Below are positions 52,155 through 62,300 of a stretch of 64,000 nucleotides of DNA, piece after piece. Under the pieces are notes generated by a model. The model was not told where the DNA came from. It did no database searches and saw only the letters and a program-made list of their open reading frames with translations. The stretch lies in contig NZ_JABGNA010000008.1 of the NCBI RefSeq assembly GCF_013149275.1, forward strand, positions 186,001-250,000, read 5' to 3'. The stretch comes from Mucilaginibacter sp. SG564 (GTDB lineage: Bacteria > Bacteroidota > Bacteroidia > Sphingobacteriales > Sphingobacteriaceae). The position numbers and the translations under genes are program-made. Position 1 is the stretch's first letter; each line of letters begins with the position of its first letter.

Positions 52155-53028
52155 GATCGTATAATAATTTTTTTCTGAATTCTTCGGGTGTAACATCTTC
52201 CAGCTTTTTAAAAAATTTGGTAAAGTAGGAGTTGTCACTGAAGTTTAATTTTAGTGATATTTCGCTGATACTGAGTTGAGGATTAGTCAGCATACGCTTA
52301 GCTTCCAGCATAATCCTGTTACGGATCATTTCACCGGCAGGTATCCCCATCATATCTTTACAAACCGCATTAAGATGGTTAGGCGTTATATATAACATAG
52401 CGGCATAATCCTTCGGTAACCTGATGTCGATATAATGATGTTCAATTAAATTTTTAAAGTTTTTGAGCAGGGTTTGATTGTAGGATGAATTATTATTTAC
52501 CACAGGTACCGAGGTTACCCGGTTAACCCTGATAAATATCTGAAGCATCAATAATCTGATCATATCGGCGGCCGAGGTGCCCAGACTGACTGCTTCTGTT
52601 AATATTGTTTCAAAAACTGGTTTTATGGCCGCATAGGTTTCGGCAGGTAAATTGATCACCGCATCAGAAAGGTTACCGCTAAAAAATGAAAAATTATCCA
52701 GGTAGCCGTGCTGCAACAAAAATGATTGTATAAATGATGCCGAAAAATTGATGATGTAGCCGTCGGTAAAACCCTCAAAGCTCCAGGAATGTACCTGGCC
52801 CGGTATCATGAAATAAATTTGCCCGGGTTTAACATCAAAGCTTTCAAAATCTATAGTGTGACTACCCGCCCCTTCTGTAAATAATACCAGGTGATAAAAC
52901 GAATGACGGTGGGTGGTAAACAGGTTTTTATGGGTATCCAGGTATGGCGCAAAACGGCTTATCAGTATGTCATCCTGATTGATATCAGATAACGAGCAGA
53001 TGTCATATAGTGGTATGTTTTGTAACAT
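52144..53028 (-). CDS. AraC-family transcriptional regulator
   Basis: A 294-residue activator-type regulator with an N-terminal cupin-like domain (HSFYHLVLFTEGAGSHTIDF, IYFMIPGQVHSW) and a C-terminal HTH pair (about 205-285: PKDYAAMLYITPNHLNAVCK, SISEISLKLNFSDNSYFTKF). It overlaps the DUF983 gene. Its divergent intergenic region contains ATGGTACTATT half sites and a 34-bp perfect palindrome, likely operators. The start is ATG at 53028. Confidence 0.9.
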   Translation of the reverse strand: MLQNIPLYDICSLSDINQDDILISRFAPYLDTHKNLFTTHRHSFYHLVLFTEGAGSHTIDFESFDVKPGQIYFMIPGQVHSWSFEGFTDGYIINFSASFIQSFLLQHGYLDNFSFFSGNLSDAVINLPAETYAAIKPVFETILTEAVSLGTSAADMIRLLMLQIFIRVNRVTSVPVVNNNSSYNQTLLKNFKNLIEHHYIDIRLPKDYAAMLYITPNHLNAVCKDMMGIPAGEMIRNRIMLEAKRMLTNPQLSISEISLKLNFSDNSYFTKFFKKLEDVTPEEFRKKLLYDHGK

Positions 53029-53061
53029 GAAACAAAATTACGCACCAGCTTGCCATTTATA

Positions 53062-53116
53062 ATGGTACTATTTTTATTTTAAATGGTACTATTCAATTAT
53101 AATTGAATAGTACCAT
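53062..53116. promoter_or_regulatory. Half sites and 34-bp perfect palindrome
   Basis: ATGGTACTATT occurs at 53062-53072 and 53083-53093 (21 bp apart) and inverted at 53106-53116. The second and third form a perfect, loopless 34-bp palindrome (53083-53116). Its placement near the AraC gene start suggests an autoregulatory operator. Confidence 0.65.
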
Positions 53117-53120
53117 AACA

Positions 53121-53152
53121 TTATTCGATACAGAGCACCCGGTATCGAATAA
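53121..53152. promoter_or_regulatory. Inverted repeat TTATTCGATAC
   Basis: TTATTCGATAC (53121-53131) and GTATCGAATAA (53142-53152) are perfect 11-bp arms with a 10-nt spacer, right beside the 34-bp palindrome; a second regulator site is likely. Confidence 0.55.
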
Positions 53153-53225
53153 TGAAGGACGAAATTGACGTTGGGACATTCAAAATTTATTATTCAATAT
53201 GGTTTCTTCTTAAATTAATGCCAGT

Positions 53226-53291
53226 GGTGTTATACGCATATTTTTAGGGTGTTATACGCATATTTTTAAGGTGCTATACACACATTTTTAT
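53226..53291 (+). repeat. Three tandem 22-bp direct repeats in a promoter region
   Basis: GGTGTTATACGCATATTTTT-AG at 53226 and 53248, and a degenerate third copy starting GGTGCTATACACACATTTTT at 53270, all at a period of exactly 22 bp (about two helical turns). A TATTTTG element follows the last copy, so an activator may bind three times on one DNA face. Confidence 0.7.
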
Positions 53292-53329
53292 TTTGCAGCC
53301 GTAGTGAAATTTGATAAAAAAATATCACA

Positions 53330-53812
53330 ATGAAAAATAAATTTTTGGTGGCTTGTTTAGTAAGTTTATTATCAGTCACATCAATCTACGCTTATACAGG
53401 TCCAAAAACCGAAGGTGCAGGCTACGCAGCCGTGATCCGCGATTTTATTGATAGCCATATGAACGGCAATTATAAAGAGCTTAACAAGATCCTGGACGAA
53501 AATTATACATTAAAAATTCCGCGCGGCAATAAAGTGATCCTGCAAAATAAATCAAGTTTGGTTGAAGCCATGAAAAAAGAAGCAGGCACCCAGCAAAACT
53601 GCCAGTCAAATTACGAAGTGCTGGCTAAAAGCGATGCGCTGGTGATAGCCAGGGTGGATTTTAGCTATCACGATAGTATACAGCATAATTATCTTACACT
53701 TGAAAGAGATGATGATAATAACTGGAAGATTACCCAGGTTTGTAAAATGTTTGAGGATCTGCAAACCACCACCCCAACAGGAACCACCGGTGATGTTACC
53801 GCTAAGAATTGA
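53330..53812 (+). CDS. Secreted NTF2-like protein
   Basis: A 160-residue exported protein. A signal peptide (to about residue 22, SIYAYTG) precedes an NTF2-like/DUF4440-type domain: IRDFIDSHMNGNYKELNKIL, NYTLKIPRGNKVILQNKSSL and the final KITQVCKMF. Such domains bind small ligands, but no ligand can be named. The gene lies downstream of 22-bp tandem repeats and just upstream of a sensor kinase gene, and may be its output or input. A terminator follows at 53880. Confidence 0.78.
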   Translation: MKNKFLVACLVSLLSVTSIYAYTGPKTEGAGYAAVIRDFIDSHMNGNYKELNKILDENYTLKIPRGNKVILQNKSSLVEAMKKEAGTQQNCQSNYEVLAKSDALVIARVDFSYHDSIQHNYLTLERDDDNNWKITQVCKMFEDLQTTTPTGTTGDVTAKN

Positions 53813-53879
53813 GTTTTAATAACTGATCTTATAATAAAGTTTTATAGGGGATTTTGACCAATATACCCTATATTAAATG

Positions 53880-53908
53880 AATCACCCCAAAAGGGTGATT
53901 TTTTTTAT
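53880..53908 (+). terminator. Intrinsic terminator of NTF2-like gene
   Basis: AATCACCC and GGGTGATT arms with a CAAAA loop, followed by a run of eight T. Confidence 0.85.
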
Positions 53909-53971
53909 TTTATTTAGCTTTATTTTGAAATTTAATTGCGGTGATACTGCAACCTATTAATTTGCGCGTAA

Positions 53972-56920
53972 GTGAACAAGTGTTTTTTATATCAGGTGAG
54001 GGTGTTTTGGTGTGTTGTACTCATTTGTTTGGTGCAGGTATTTCCGGCATTAGGGCAAAAATATACGTTTGCGCATTATGATATTGACGATGGCCTGATC
54101 CAATCGCAGGTGAATAAATTTACGATGGATAAAGATCATCGTTTATGGATAGCCACCTTTGGCGGAGCCTGCCGCTTTGACGGAAAAGAATTTTCGGGAT
54201 ATTCCAGGCAAAACGGATTACCCAACAACTATGTAAGCACCATTTTTTCTGATCGTGCAGGGCACGTATGGTTTGGTACACTTGACGGACTGGCCATGCT
54301 TTCTGCCGGCAAGATTATTAGCTACAAACCCATAGCTTCTCAAAAACACAATATTGTAACCGATATAATCCAGGACACAAATGGCACTATCTGGGTAGTG
54401 ATGAGCTATGGCTTATTTAAAATTACCGGTAACCAAATGGAACCGGTAACCTTTGATGACAGTAGCAAGGTAACCACCATAGCTGTTGATAAAACAGGAA
54501 AACTTTACGCTGCCGTTTACGGGAAAGGCATCTATTCCTTAAACCATGGACGCTGGGAATATTCTACGCCCTTTAACGGCAAATATGAACAACTGGCCGT
54601 AAGAAAAATGTTGTTTGACAAATTTGATGCTCAAAAAGCCTATCTGCTAACCTGGAAAGGCCTTTTCTACACCAATAATAATCAGGTAATGCCTTATGCG
54701 CCTAAACAAATGGCAAACGTGAAAGGACAACTGTTATGTATTGAACAGGATGAGTACAAAAATATCTGGATAGGTACCGATAATGGCGCCTACTGTTTAA
54801 TGGATGATGACGTTATTCATTACGACTCATCCAACGGCCTTACGGATATTTCTATCGCGGATATATATGTGGATGGGGATAATAATATATGGCTTGGGAG
54901 CCTGGGCAATGGTTTATATCGTTGCGAAGGCAGCAGGTATGTAACTTTTGATGGTACGCAAGGCCTGCCGGAATCGAAAATAATTATGGCCATCACTAAG
55001 GATTGGAACGACCATATTGTGTTAGGTGCCGATGGGGGAGGGTTAATAAGATATGACGGGAAAAAGCTCAGCAATATACCAACCCCACCCAATTCCAAAT
55101 ATCTGGCGGGCATACAATGTTTGTACACTGACAAAAATAAAACTGTTTGGATTGGCACCAGCCAGGCCGGATTATGGCAATATGATCAAAAAGGCTTCAG
55201 GTCGATAAAGGGAAGTGATGAAATAGCTTACCATGCTATTACGGCCGATGGTAATGGGGTTATCTGGTTGGCCACATCATTAGGGTGCTATTATTATGAA
55301 AAAGGTTTACTTAAACAGTTGGATGGTGTGCCCGAATACTCATCATCATTAGTATCAACAGGTAAAGATTCTGTATTTATCGGCACGCAAAATGGCATCG
55401 TGTTATTGGTTAATAAAAAGGTGGTTCAGACGTACAATCAGAGCTTTCTTAAAAATTCAGCTATCCTTACCATGATCAAATATCGTAACCAGATTTTAAT
55501 AGGTACGGATGACCGCGGCTTATTTGTCTGGAACCTGGAAAATAATCATTTAAAAAGGTATACTGTTAAGGATGGGCTCAAAGCAAATACTATATACAGC
55601 CTGGTAACTGATGAGGCAGATCATGTTTGGATAGGTACGGGTAAAGGAGTTAATCAAATGAAGTTTGATAGTGTCGCAGATAAATTCATGATTATTGATA
55701 ATTCCGGTTCAAAAGAGCCCGTTTTTGAAACCAATCAAAACGCTATACTTTATAAAGACCATCAGGTTTGGGTAGCAACTACAAAATCTGTGATGGTTTA
55801 TAACACCCGGGTACAAACAAAATCACCGTCACCACCACATATCATTATTGAAAATGTGAAGTTAATGCCGCAAATAAGCAAAAGTCAGGACACCGCCTTT
55901 TCTTATTTAACCGATGGGGTTACGTTAACATACAATCAAAATCACCTGGCTATTTCTTTCTTAGGTATCTATTTGAAAAATCCTTCGAGTGTATCATATC
56001 GTTATAAGCTGGTTGGTTTAGACAGTACTTTTTGTGCTCCCGTAAAAAATAATGTTGTTGAATACCCCATGCTGCCTCCGGGTAAATATACATTTAGGGT
56101 AAAAGCCATCAGTCCGGATGGTAAGGTTTCGCCAGATACGGCTAACTTTAGTTTTGAAATTGTTCCGCCATTTTATAAAACGCTTACTTTTCAAATATCG
56201 GCCGTATTGTTTTTTGTGTTAATAGGTTTTGGTTTGCAAAATATCTGGCATCATAGCAAAATACAGCGACAGCAGGCCATTGAAGCTATTAAGCAGGAAG
56301 AAAAAATAAAGATCAGGCAGCAAACAGCCGAAGATTTTCACGATGACCTGGGTAATAAACTCACCCGAATTTCTATACTTACAGAAATTTTAAATGCTAA
56401 AATTGATCAAACTAAGGCCGATCAGCATGGTCTTGTTGACCAGATCAAACAAAATGCAGCCGCTCTTTATAACGGCACCAAAGATATTTTATGGGCCCTT
56501 GACCCTAAAAGCGATAATTTATATGAAACTTTGTTGCATATAAAAGAAATCGGTATAGAACTTTTTCAGGATGTTCCGGTTGATTTTGAATTTAATAAGA
56601 TAGACGATAACCTGAAACAGGTTAAGCTGCCCATGGAGTATAGCCGCAATATTACCATGATATACAAAGAGTTGCTCAATAACACGCTTAAACACGCCGA
56701 CGCCGGGCAGGTGATGTTGCACTGGGCATATGCCGATAAAGATGAGATTAGTTTGCGCCTTACAGATAATGGTAAGGGTTTTAACGATAGTACCCTGTCA
56801 AAGGGGCATGGTATGCATAACATAAAAGCAAGGGCAAAACGTATTAATGCCGAGCTGATCATTATTTCGGAAGAAGGCAAAGGGACTTCGGTGGAGTTAA
56901 AGTTTAAAAAAATATTGTAG
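53972..56920 (+). CDS. Propeller-type sensor histidine kinase
   Basis: A 982-residue membrane sensor kinase. Signal peptide (about residues 8-28), then two-component-regulator propeller repeats of the DxxGxIWxGT type (about 40-620), a Y_Y_Y domain (about 650-735), a membrane helix (about 738-758), dimerisation helix with phosphoacceptor His790 (EDFHDDLGNKLTR) and an ATPase domain (NTLKHADAG, TDNGKGF, KGHGMHNI). The kinase type is HisKA_3 and the response regulator is encoded separately just downstream, so it is not a one-protein hybrid regulator. GTG start at 53972. It likely senses an extracellular signal such as a glycan. Confidence 0.92.
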   Translation: MNKCFLYQVRVFWCVVLICLVQVFPALGQKYTFAHYDIDDGLIQSQVNKFTMDKDHRLWIATFGGACRFDGKEFSGYSRQNGLPNNYVSTIFSDRAGHVWFGTLDGLAMLSAGKIISYKPIASQKHNIVTDIIQDTNGTIWVVMSYGLFKITGNQMEPVTFDDSSKVTTIAVDKTGKLYAAVYGKGIYSLNHGRWEYSTPFNGKYEQLAVRKMLFDKFDAQKAYLLTWKGLFYTNNNQVMPYAPKQMANVKGQLLCIEQDEYKNIWIGTDNGAYCLMDDDVIHYDSSNGLTDISIADIYVDGDNNIWLGSLGNGLYRCEGSRYVTFDGTQGLPESKIIMAITKDWNDHIVLGADGGGLIRYDGKKLSNIPTPPNSKYLAGIQCLYTDKNKTVWIGTSQAGLWQYDQKGFRSIKGSDEIAYHAITADGNGVIWLATSLGCYYYEKGLLKQLDGVPEYSSSLVSTGKDSVFIGTQNGIVLLVNKKVVQTYNQSFLKNSAILTMIKYRNQILIGTDDRGLFVWNLENNHLKRYTVKDGLKANTIYSLVTDEADHVWIGTGKGVNQMKFDSVADKFMIIDNSGSKEPVFETNQNAILYKDHQVWVATTKSVMVYNTRVQTKSPSPPHIIIENVKLMPQISKSQDTAFSYLTDGVTLTYNQNHLAISFLGIYLKNPSSVSYRYKLVGLDSTFCAPVKNNVVEYPMLPPGKYTFRVKAISPDGKVSPDTANFSFEIVPPFYKTLTFQISAVLFFVLIGFGLQNIWHHSKIQRQQAIEAIKQEEKIKIRQQTAEDFHDDLGNKLTRISILTEILNAKIDQTKADQHGLVDQIKQNAAALYNGTKDILWALDPKSDNLYETLLHIKEIGIELFQDVPVDFEFNKIDDNLKQVKLPMEYSRNITMIYKELLNNTLKHADAGQVMLHWAYADKDEISLRLTDNGKGFNDSTLSKGHGMHNIKARAKRINAELIIISEEGKGTSVELKFKKIL

Positions 56921-56937
56921 CTTAATTTTTAAAAGAG

Positions 56938-57564
56938 ATGGATCGGAGTATAAAAATAACCATTATTGAGGATGATGAAACTATTAGGAATGGTTATGCT
57001 TATCTCATTGGCGCTACAGAAGGGTATGAGGTGGTAAGTACCTACTGCTCTTATGATGAAGCCGCTAAAAAAATAACCACCGACCGTCCGGATGTTGTAC
57101 TATTGGATATTGAATTACCCGGCACCAATGGGGTTGATGCTATCCCTAAATTAAAAAAGTTATTACCACAATGTTATGTGCTCATATTAACGGTTTATGA
57201 ATCGGAAAAATTAATATTTAACGCGTTAGCTAACGGAGCATCAGGATACCTTACTAAAAATACGCCATCGGCTAAAATAATTGAATCTATTAAAGAAGTT
57301 AAGGACGGCGGTGGCCCCATGAGCATTAATATTGCTAAATTGGTTATACGTTCGTTTCAAAAAAACCAGGAGTCTCCTTTATCCAGACGCGAAACCCAGA
57401 TACTGGAACTGATAGGGGATGGGAAAAGCCGGAGCCAAATAGCCAAAGAACTATTTATCGACCTCGAAACCGTACGCAGTCACATCAAAAATATATACGT
57501 AAAATTAGATGTTAACTCCCGTGCCGATGCCATAAAGATGGCCAAACAAAACAAACTTATTTAG
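56938..57564 (+). CDS. LuxR/NarL-type response regulator
   Basis: A 208-residue DNA-binding regulator. The receiver has acidic pocket ITIIEDDETI and phosphoacceptor Asp57 in VVLLDIELPG; Thr near LILTVYES and Lys in YLTKNTPSA complete the site. The C-terminal HTH (SRRETQILELIGDGKSRSQI, VRSHIKNIYVKL) is of the LuxR type. It lies 17 bases after the kinase gene and is presumably its partner. Confidence 0.93.
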   Translation: MDRSIKITIIEDDETIRNGYAYLIGATEGYEVVSTYCSYDEAAKKITTDRPDVVLLDIELPGTNGVDAIPKLKKLLPQCYVLILTVYESEKLIFNALANGASGYLTKNTPSAKIIESIKEVKDGGGPMSINIAKLVIRSFQKNQESPLSRRETQILELIGDGKSRSQIAKELFIDLETVRSHIKNIYVKLDVNSRADAIKMAKQNKLI

Positions 57565-57645
57565 CCCAAAAAAGGTCTTTACGCTGTAAAAGAGCAACTT
57601 CCCGCGTTTTACTTAATATGTCTGTTAAAGTTTAATAATAAATAA

Positions 57646-57664
57646 ATCCCCCTATTTGGGGGAT
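57646..57664. promoter_or_regulatory. Short perfect hairpin upstream of VOC gene
   Basis: ATCCCCC and GGGGGAT arms with a 5-nt loop, 80 bases after the response regulator stop and about 145 bases before the VOC gene. No T run follows, so an operator is as likely as a terminator. Confidence 0.45.
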
Positions 57665-57809
57665 ACGTTGCCTTTGCAACCAACTTATCTTTGGTATGTG
57701 CAGTAGTTTTAACTGATCGGCTGCAACCCACACCAAGAATTATCACCCCTAGTTAATGTTATTGATATCGGGTTGATTTCCATAAAATCTTTTATAGAGC
57801 TATTGCAAT

Positions 57810-58166
57810 ATGAAATTGAAATATATCCCTGTTTTTGCAGAGGACGCCGATGCGCAGATAAGTTTTTATACGCAAAAGTTAGGCTTTAACCCGATCAGTA
57901 ATATGTTTTTTGCGGAAGGTGAGGAATATACTGTTTTAAAGGCCGATAATCTGGATGTTGCGCTTGTTGTTGGCGGCAACGCCTTTAAGAGCTGTATTAT
58001 TTTAAATACTGATGATTGTTTGAAAGATTATCATTTATATAAAACCGCGGGCGTGTTTTTTTCCACAGTTCCACGTTACCTGCCCACCGGCCTTGCGGCT
58101 GAGTTTCTGGACCCCTCAGGTAACCGGTTTATTTTACTGGAAGAAAGAAATTATACAGAAATATAA
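57810..58166 (+). CDS. VOC-superfamily (glyoxalase/bleomycin-resistance-like) protein
   Basis: A 118-residue vicinal-oxygen-chelate protein. The start KYIPVFAEDADAQISFYTQK-LGF and the end LAAEFLDPSGNRFILLEERN are family motifs; the usual first metal His is Pro/Val here, so catalysis is uncertain. It lies 8 bases before an AraC-type gene and forms an operon with it. Confidence 0.82.
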   Translation: MKLKYIPVFAEDADAQISFYTQKLGFNPISNMFFAEGEEYTVLKADNLDVALVVGGNAFKSCIILNTDDCLKDYHLYKTAGVFFSTVPRYLPTGLAAEFLDPSGNRFILLEERNYTEI

Positions 58167-58174
58167 ATTTTTAT

Positions 58175-59044
58175 ATGATGGATTATTCAAAAACATTACG
58201 GAATAATAATAAAATTTATAGCCGTAGCAGCAGCCAGAAGCAAAATCAGCAGTACAGCTCAGATTTTAGCCTGAGGTTTGTTTTTGCAGGAAATGAACGT
58301 TACGATATAGGTAAACGGCATTTATCCATATATCCCGATTCTTTTTTAATATTGAACAGGGGTACACAATATTCAACCGATACCGATTCAGACATCCCAG
58401 TACAATCCTTCAGTATTAGTTTTGACCAGCAATTTTTGAAAGATTTTAAGGATTGTTGGACAACTGCCGATAGTCGCCTGGTAGGCAGGGGAGGTTATAA
58501 AGTAAAACAGCTTCAGGAATTTGACGAAACTATTTACCCGTTTACGGGTGATATCAGGCACAATGTATATCATCTTAAGCATTACCTGGATAACGGTATG
58601 CATGATGAATTACTGATTAATGAGTATTTACACCATTGTCTTATTAATTACTTTAGTATCTATAACGAAGAGATATTTAAAAAGGCTGAAAAGCTTCACT
58701 TTTTAAATCCAAGCACCAAAATAGAGATCCTGCGCCGGCTTAACCTGGCAAAAGAATATTTGTACAGCAACTATAATCAAAATATAAGCCTGGAAGATCT
58801 GGCCGAGCATTCATGCCTTTCTGTTAATCACCTGTTGCGCACATTTAAACAAGCCTTTAACCTAACACCGCATCAGTTTTTAATACAGCTGCGTTTAAAA
58901 AGAGCGCAATTGCTGTTAAAAAGCACAGCTTATCCCATCAATGAGGTAGTAAACCTTATTGGTTTTGAATGCCCGAGCTCCTTTATCAGATTGTTTAAAA
59001 CCCATTATAAAATTACTCCTTTAAAATACCGGCAAACAGCTTGA
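58175..59044 (+). CDS. AraC-family transcriptional regulator
   Basis: A 289-residue regulator. The N-terminal domain (FSLRFVFAGNERYDIGKRHL, LILNRGTQYSTDTDS) looks cupin-like; the C-terminal HTH pair is clear (LEDLAEHSCLSVNHLLRTFK-QAF, INEVVNLIGFECPSSFIRLF). It is translationally coupled to the VOC gene and precedes the SusC gene by 340 bp. A palindrome with 17-bp perfect arms follows its stop. Target genes unknown; SusC/SusD is one candidate. Confidence 0.9.
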   Translation: MMDYSKTLRNNNKIYSRSSSQKQNQQYSSDFSLRFVFAGNERYDIGKRHLSIYPDSFLILNRGTQYSTDTDSDIPVQSFSISFDQQFLKDFKDCWTTADSRLVGRGGYKVKQLQEFDETIYPFTGDIRHNVYHLKHYLDNGMHDELLINEYLHHCLINYFSIYNEEIFKKAEKLHFLNPSTKIEILRRLNLAKEYLYSNYNQNISLEDLAEHSCLSVNHLLRTFKQAFNLTPHQFLIQLRLKRAQLLLKSTAYPINEVVNLIGFECPSSFIRLFKTHYKITPLKYRQTA

Positions 59045-59093
59045 TAATGTTTCGCTTAGGTTAAATAATATTTATAATAATAAGTTTTCCTTT

Positions 59094-59148
59094 AATAGGG
59101 TAATGTGCGAGAATGATCAAAATGGTGATTATCGCACATTACCCTATT
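59094..59148. repeat. Long perfect palindrome between AraC and SusC genes
   Basis: AATAGGGTAATGTGCGA (59094-59110) and its exact complement (59132-59148), 21-nt loop. No T run on either side. It is a candidate regulator site or a terminator of the AraC gene; the remainder of the gap to 59387 shows no other structure. Confidence 0.65.
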
Positions 59149-59387
59149 TGCGTATATGTTATTATTGTGTTTGTATTACTGGTATGAGCTGTGAACCAGA
59201 CTTATATAATATTAATTAACTATTAAACACACTTCTATGATAATAGCGCCTACTTAAATATTTTCTATTTTTTTATTTACCGGAAATTCTCAAAATATCA
59301 GCATCCGGCCCCCTGGTACTATTGACTGTTCCCCTTTCTCAATCAGTACCTATTAAGATCTTAGTAATACTAATAAATTCAAAAAGC

Positions 59388-62300
59388 ATGAAACACAAAT
59401 TACTCAAACTTTTCATGGTTTGCTTTTTTTGCACGGCTTCTATGGCCTTTGCACAAAATAAAACGATTTCCGGTACGGTTACTTCAAAAGAAGACGGTTT
59501 GCCTATACCTGGAGCGTCGGTAAAAATAAAAGGAACCAGCACTGGTGGCCAAACCAATTTAAATGGTAAATATACTATAAGCGCTCCGGAAGGATCAACG
59601 CTTATCTTTAGCTTTATAGGTTACGCATCACAATCATTTGTAGTAGGAAACAAAACAACAATTGATGTAGTTTTAATATCAGATTCTAAAGCATTAAGTG
59701 AGGTGGTGGTAACCGCTAACGCTATTACAAGAGAGAAAAGATCATTAGGTTACTCTGCACCAACAGTTAAGGCTGATGAGTTAACGCAAGGCGGAAGCCC
59801 AAGCGCCATTAACTCTTTGTCTGGTAAGGTGGCAGGTGTAAATATTACCTCAACATCAGCAACTCCGGGAAGTTCTTCACGTGTGGTTTTACGCGGCGGA
59901 TCATCTATTTCTGGTAATAACCAGGCTTTGCTTGTTGTTGATGGTTTACCTATCGATAACTCCAGTGTTATTGGTGGCGGGGTTATTGGTAGCGGAGACG
60001 CTCGTTCAGCTGTTGACTTTGGCAACAGGGGTAATGATATTAACCCAGATGATATTGCTTCTATTACCGTATTGAAGGGTCCTGCGGCGGCAGCTCTTTA
60101 TGGTTCGCGCGCATCTAATGGTGCCTTGATCATCACTACTAAATCTGGAAATAAGAATGCCGAAAAAACGTCTATAACTTTCAATTCAAAAAATACTTTA
60201 TCTTCTATCCTTAAATTACCTGATTTTCAAAATCAATATGGTCAGGGATATTATACTGAAGCAGGTACCAATGACGCGAATACAACTTATTTTAATGACC
60301 CAAGAGAGAATGGTAGCTGGGGCGCTCCTTTTACAGGAAAAGTTCAGCCATGGGGGCAGGAAATTGATGGTGTTCAGCAAACAAAAGCCTACTCGAATCT
60401 TCCAAATAATATCCGCGATTTTTTCAGCACGGGCTATGCTGCTGATAACAACTTGACTTTTTCTGGCGGTTCAGAGAAATCAACGTTTTATTTAGGATTG
60501 AATGCCCTAAACAGTAATGGTATTCTTCCGGGCAATAGCGACACCTATAATAAATACGGGGTGAGATTTAACGGTCATACAGATTTTAGCAATAAATTCT
60601 CTGCCGGTATATCTTTTAACTATAATAAAATTAATGCTAATGAAGTAGCGGGTGGTCAGAATAACTCTTCTGTTTACAATAACCTTTTACAAACACCAAG
60701 AGATATACCTGTTACATCATTAAAGGATTTAAATAATAAATACAATAGCTTTGGCAGTTATGTTGATGCTAATGGCGTAACACACCCTAATACCTATGGG
60801 TATTATGGCGCTTATACCGTTAATCCTTATTGGATACTGCAAAACTATAAAAACCTGGATGACGTAAGCCGTATTACCGGTAACGTAAATTTGGGTTATA
60901 AGCCTTTAAGCTGGCTTAACATTCAGGAGCGGTTTGGTATAGACTCATATTCTGACAGGCGTAGGTTTATTGCACCAAAATATGCTAATGCTCCGGCTGA
61001 TACACAAAGCGACAATTATGATCCAACCGGTAACTTACAATCAAGCAATGGTAGCTATGAGATCGATCAGCTTAATGTAACGGAGTTTGTTCATGATTTA
61101 ATGGTAACCGCTACCCATAAATTTAATAATGATTTTAGTGGATCATTTATGTTGGGTAACAATATTCGTCAGCGTGAAGAAAATACTTCAGCAGTTTCAA
61201 CAAATACATCTGGCGGTTTGGTTGTGCCAAACTTGTACAATCTGACTAACAGTAACGGACCGCTTACTGTACTTACTGATAATATCAATAAAAGAAGATT
61301 AGTAGGTTTATATGCAGATTTAAACCTTTCATATAAATCACTCATCTTTTTAGAAGCAACCGCCAGGAATGACTGGTCATCTACTTTGCCAACACAAAAT
61401 AATTCGTTCTTTTATCCAAGTGTAGCCGGTTCATTTGTTTTCTCAGAACTATTAAAAGGCTCTTCCATAGCCAATGTTTTAAGCTACGGTAAATTAAGAT
61501 CAAGCTGGGCTCAGGTTGGTAATGATACCAGCCCTTACCAATTGTTAAACTATTTTTCAAGAACCATCGTTAATGGTAGTTTTGGTAATACCACTTTCCC
61601 TTTCCCTAACGTAGGTGGGCTATCAGCCAATAATACAATTGGAAACGCTAATCTTAAACCCGAAAAAACCTCTTCTTTTGAAATAGGTACTGAACTTGGA
61701 TTTCTGGACGGTAGAATATCAGCCGACTTTAGCTATTATAAAAATAATTCTAAGAATCAGATCCTGGCTATTCCTATTCCTAATTCAACCGGATATGGTT
61801 TTTCAGTTGTAAATGCAGGTGAAATTCAAAACAAAGGTATTGAAGTAAGCTTAAAAGGAACAGTGGTTAAAACCGATGATATCACCTGGGATCTTTACGG
61901 AACATATACCAAAAACAATAATAAAGTAGTTTCGCTGATGCCAGGAATTGATCAGGTTGTACTTGGTGGTTTTGGCGGCATGAGTATTGTTGCAGCTGTT
62001 GGCAAACCTTATGGTGAGTTTTACGCGGTTACCAACCAAACAGACCCTCAAGGCAGAACCGTTGTAAGCGCAACAAGAGGTCTTCCGCTGGCTACAGCAA
62101 AAGCACAATACTTGGGTAGCTATAATCCAAATTATCAGGCATCATGGGGTACCAACTTCCGCTACAAGCAATTATCTTTAAACGTATTGTTTGATACCAA
62201 GCAGGGTGGTAAATTATATTCCAGAACAAAAGATATTACAGGATTTAACGGAACATCGGCAGAAACTGGCGGTGTAAGGATGGGTGCCATATTCCCTAAT

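Noticed and set aside
53226-53291. CRISPR array
   Set aside because: The 22-bp units are directly adjacent with no spacers and only three copies; they look like regulator sites.
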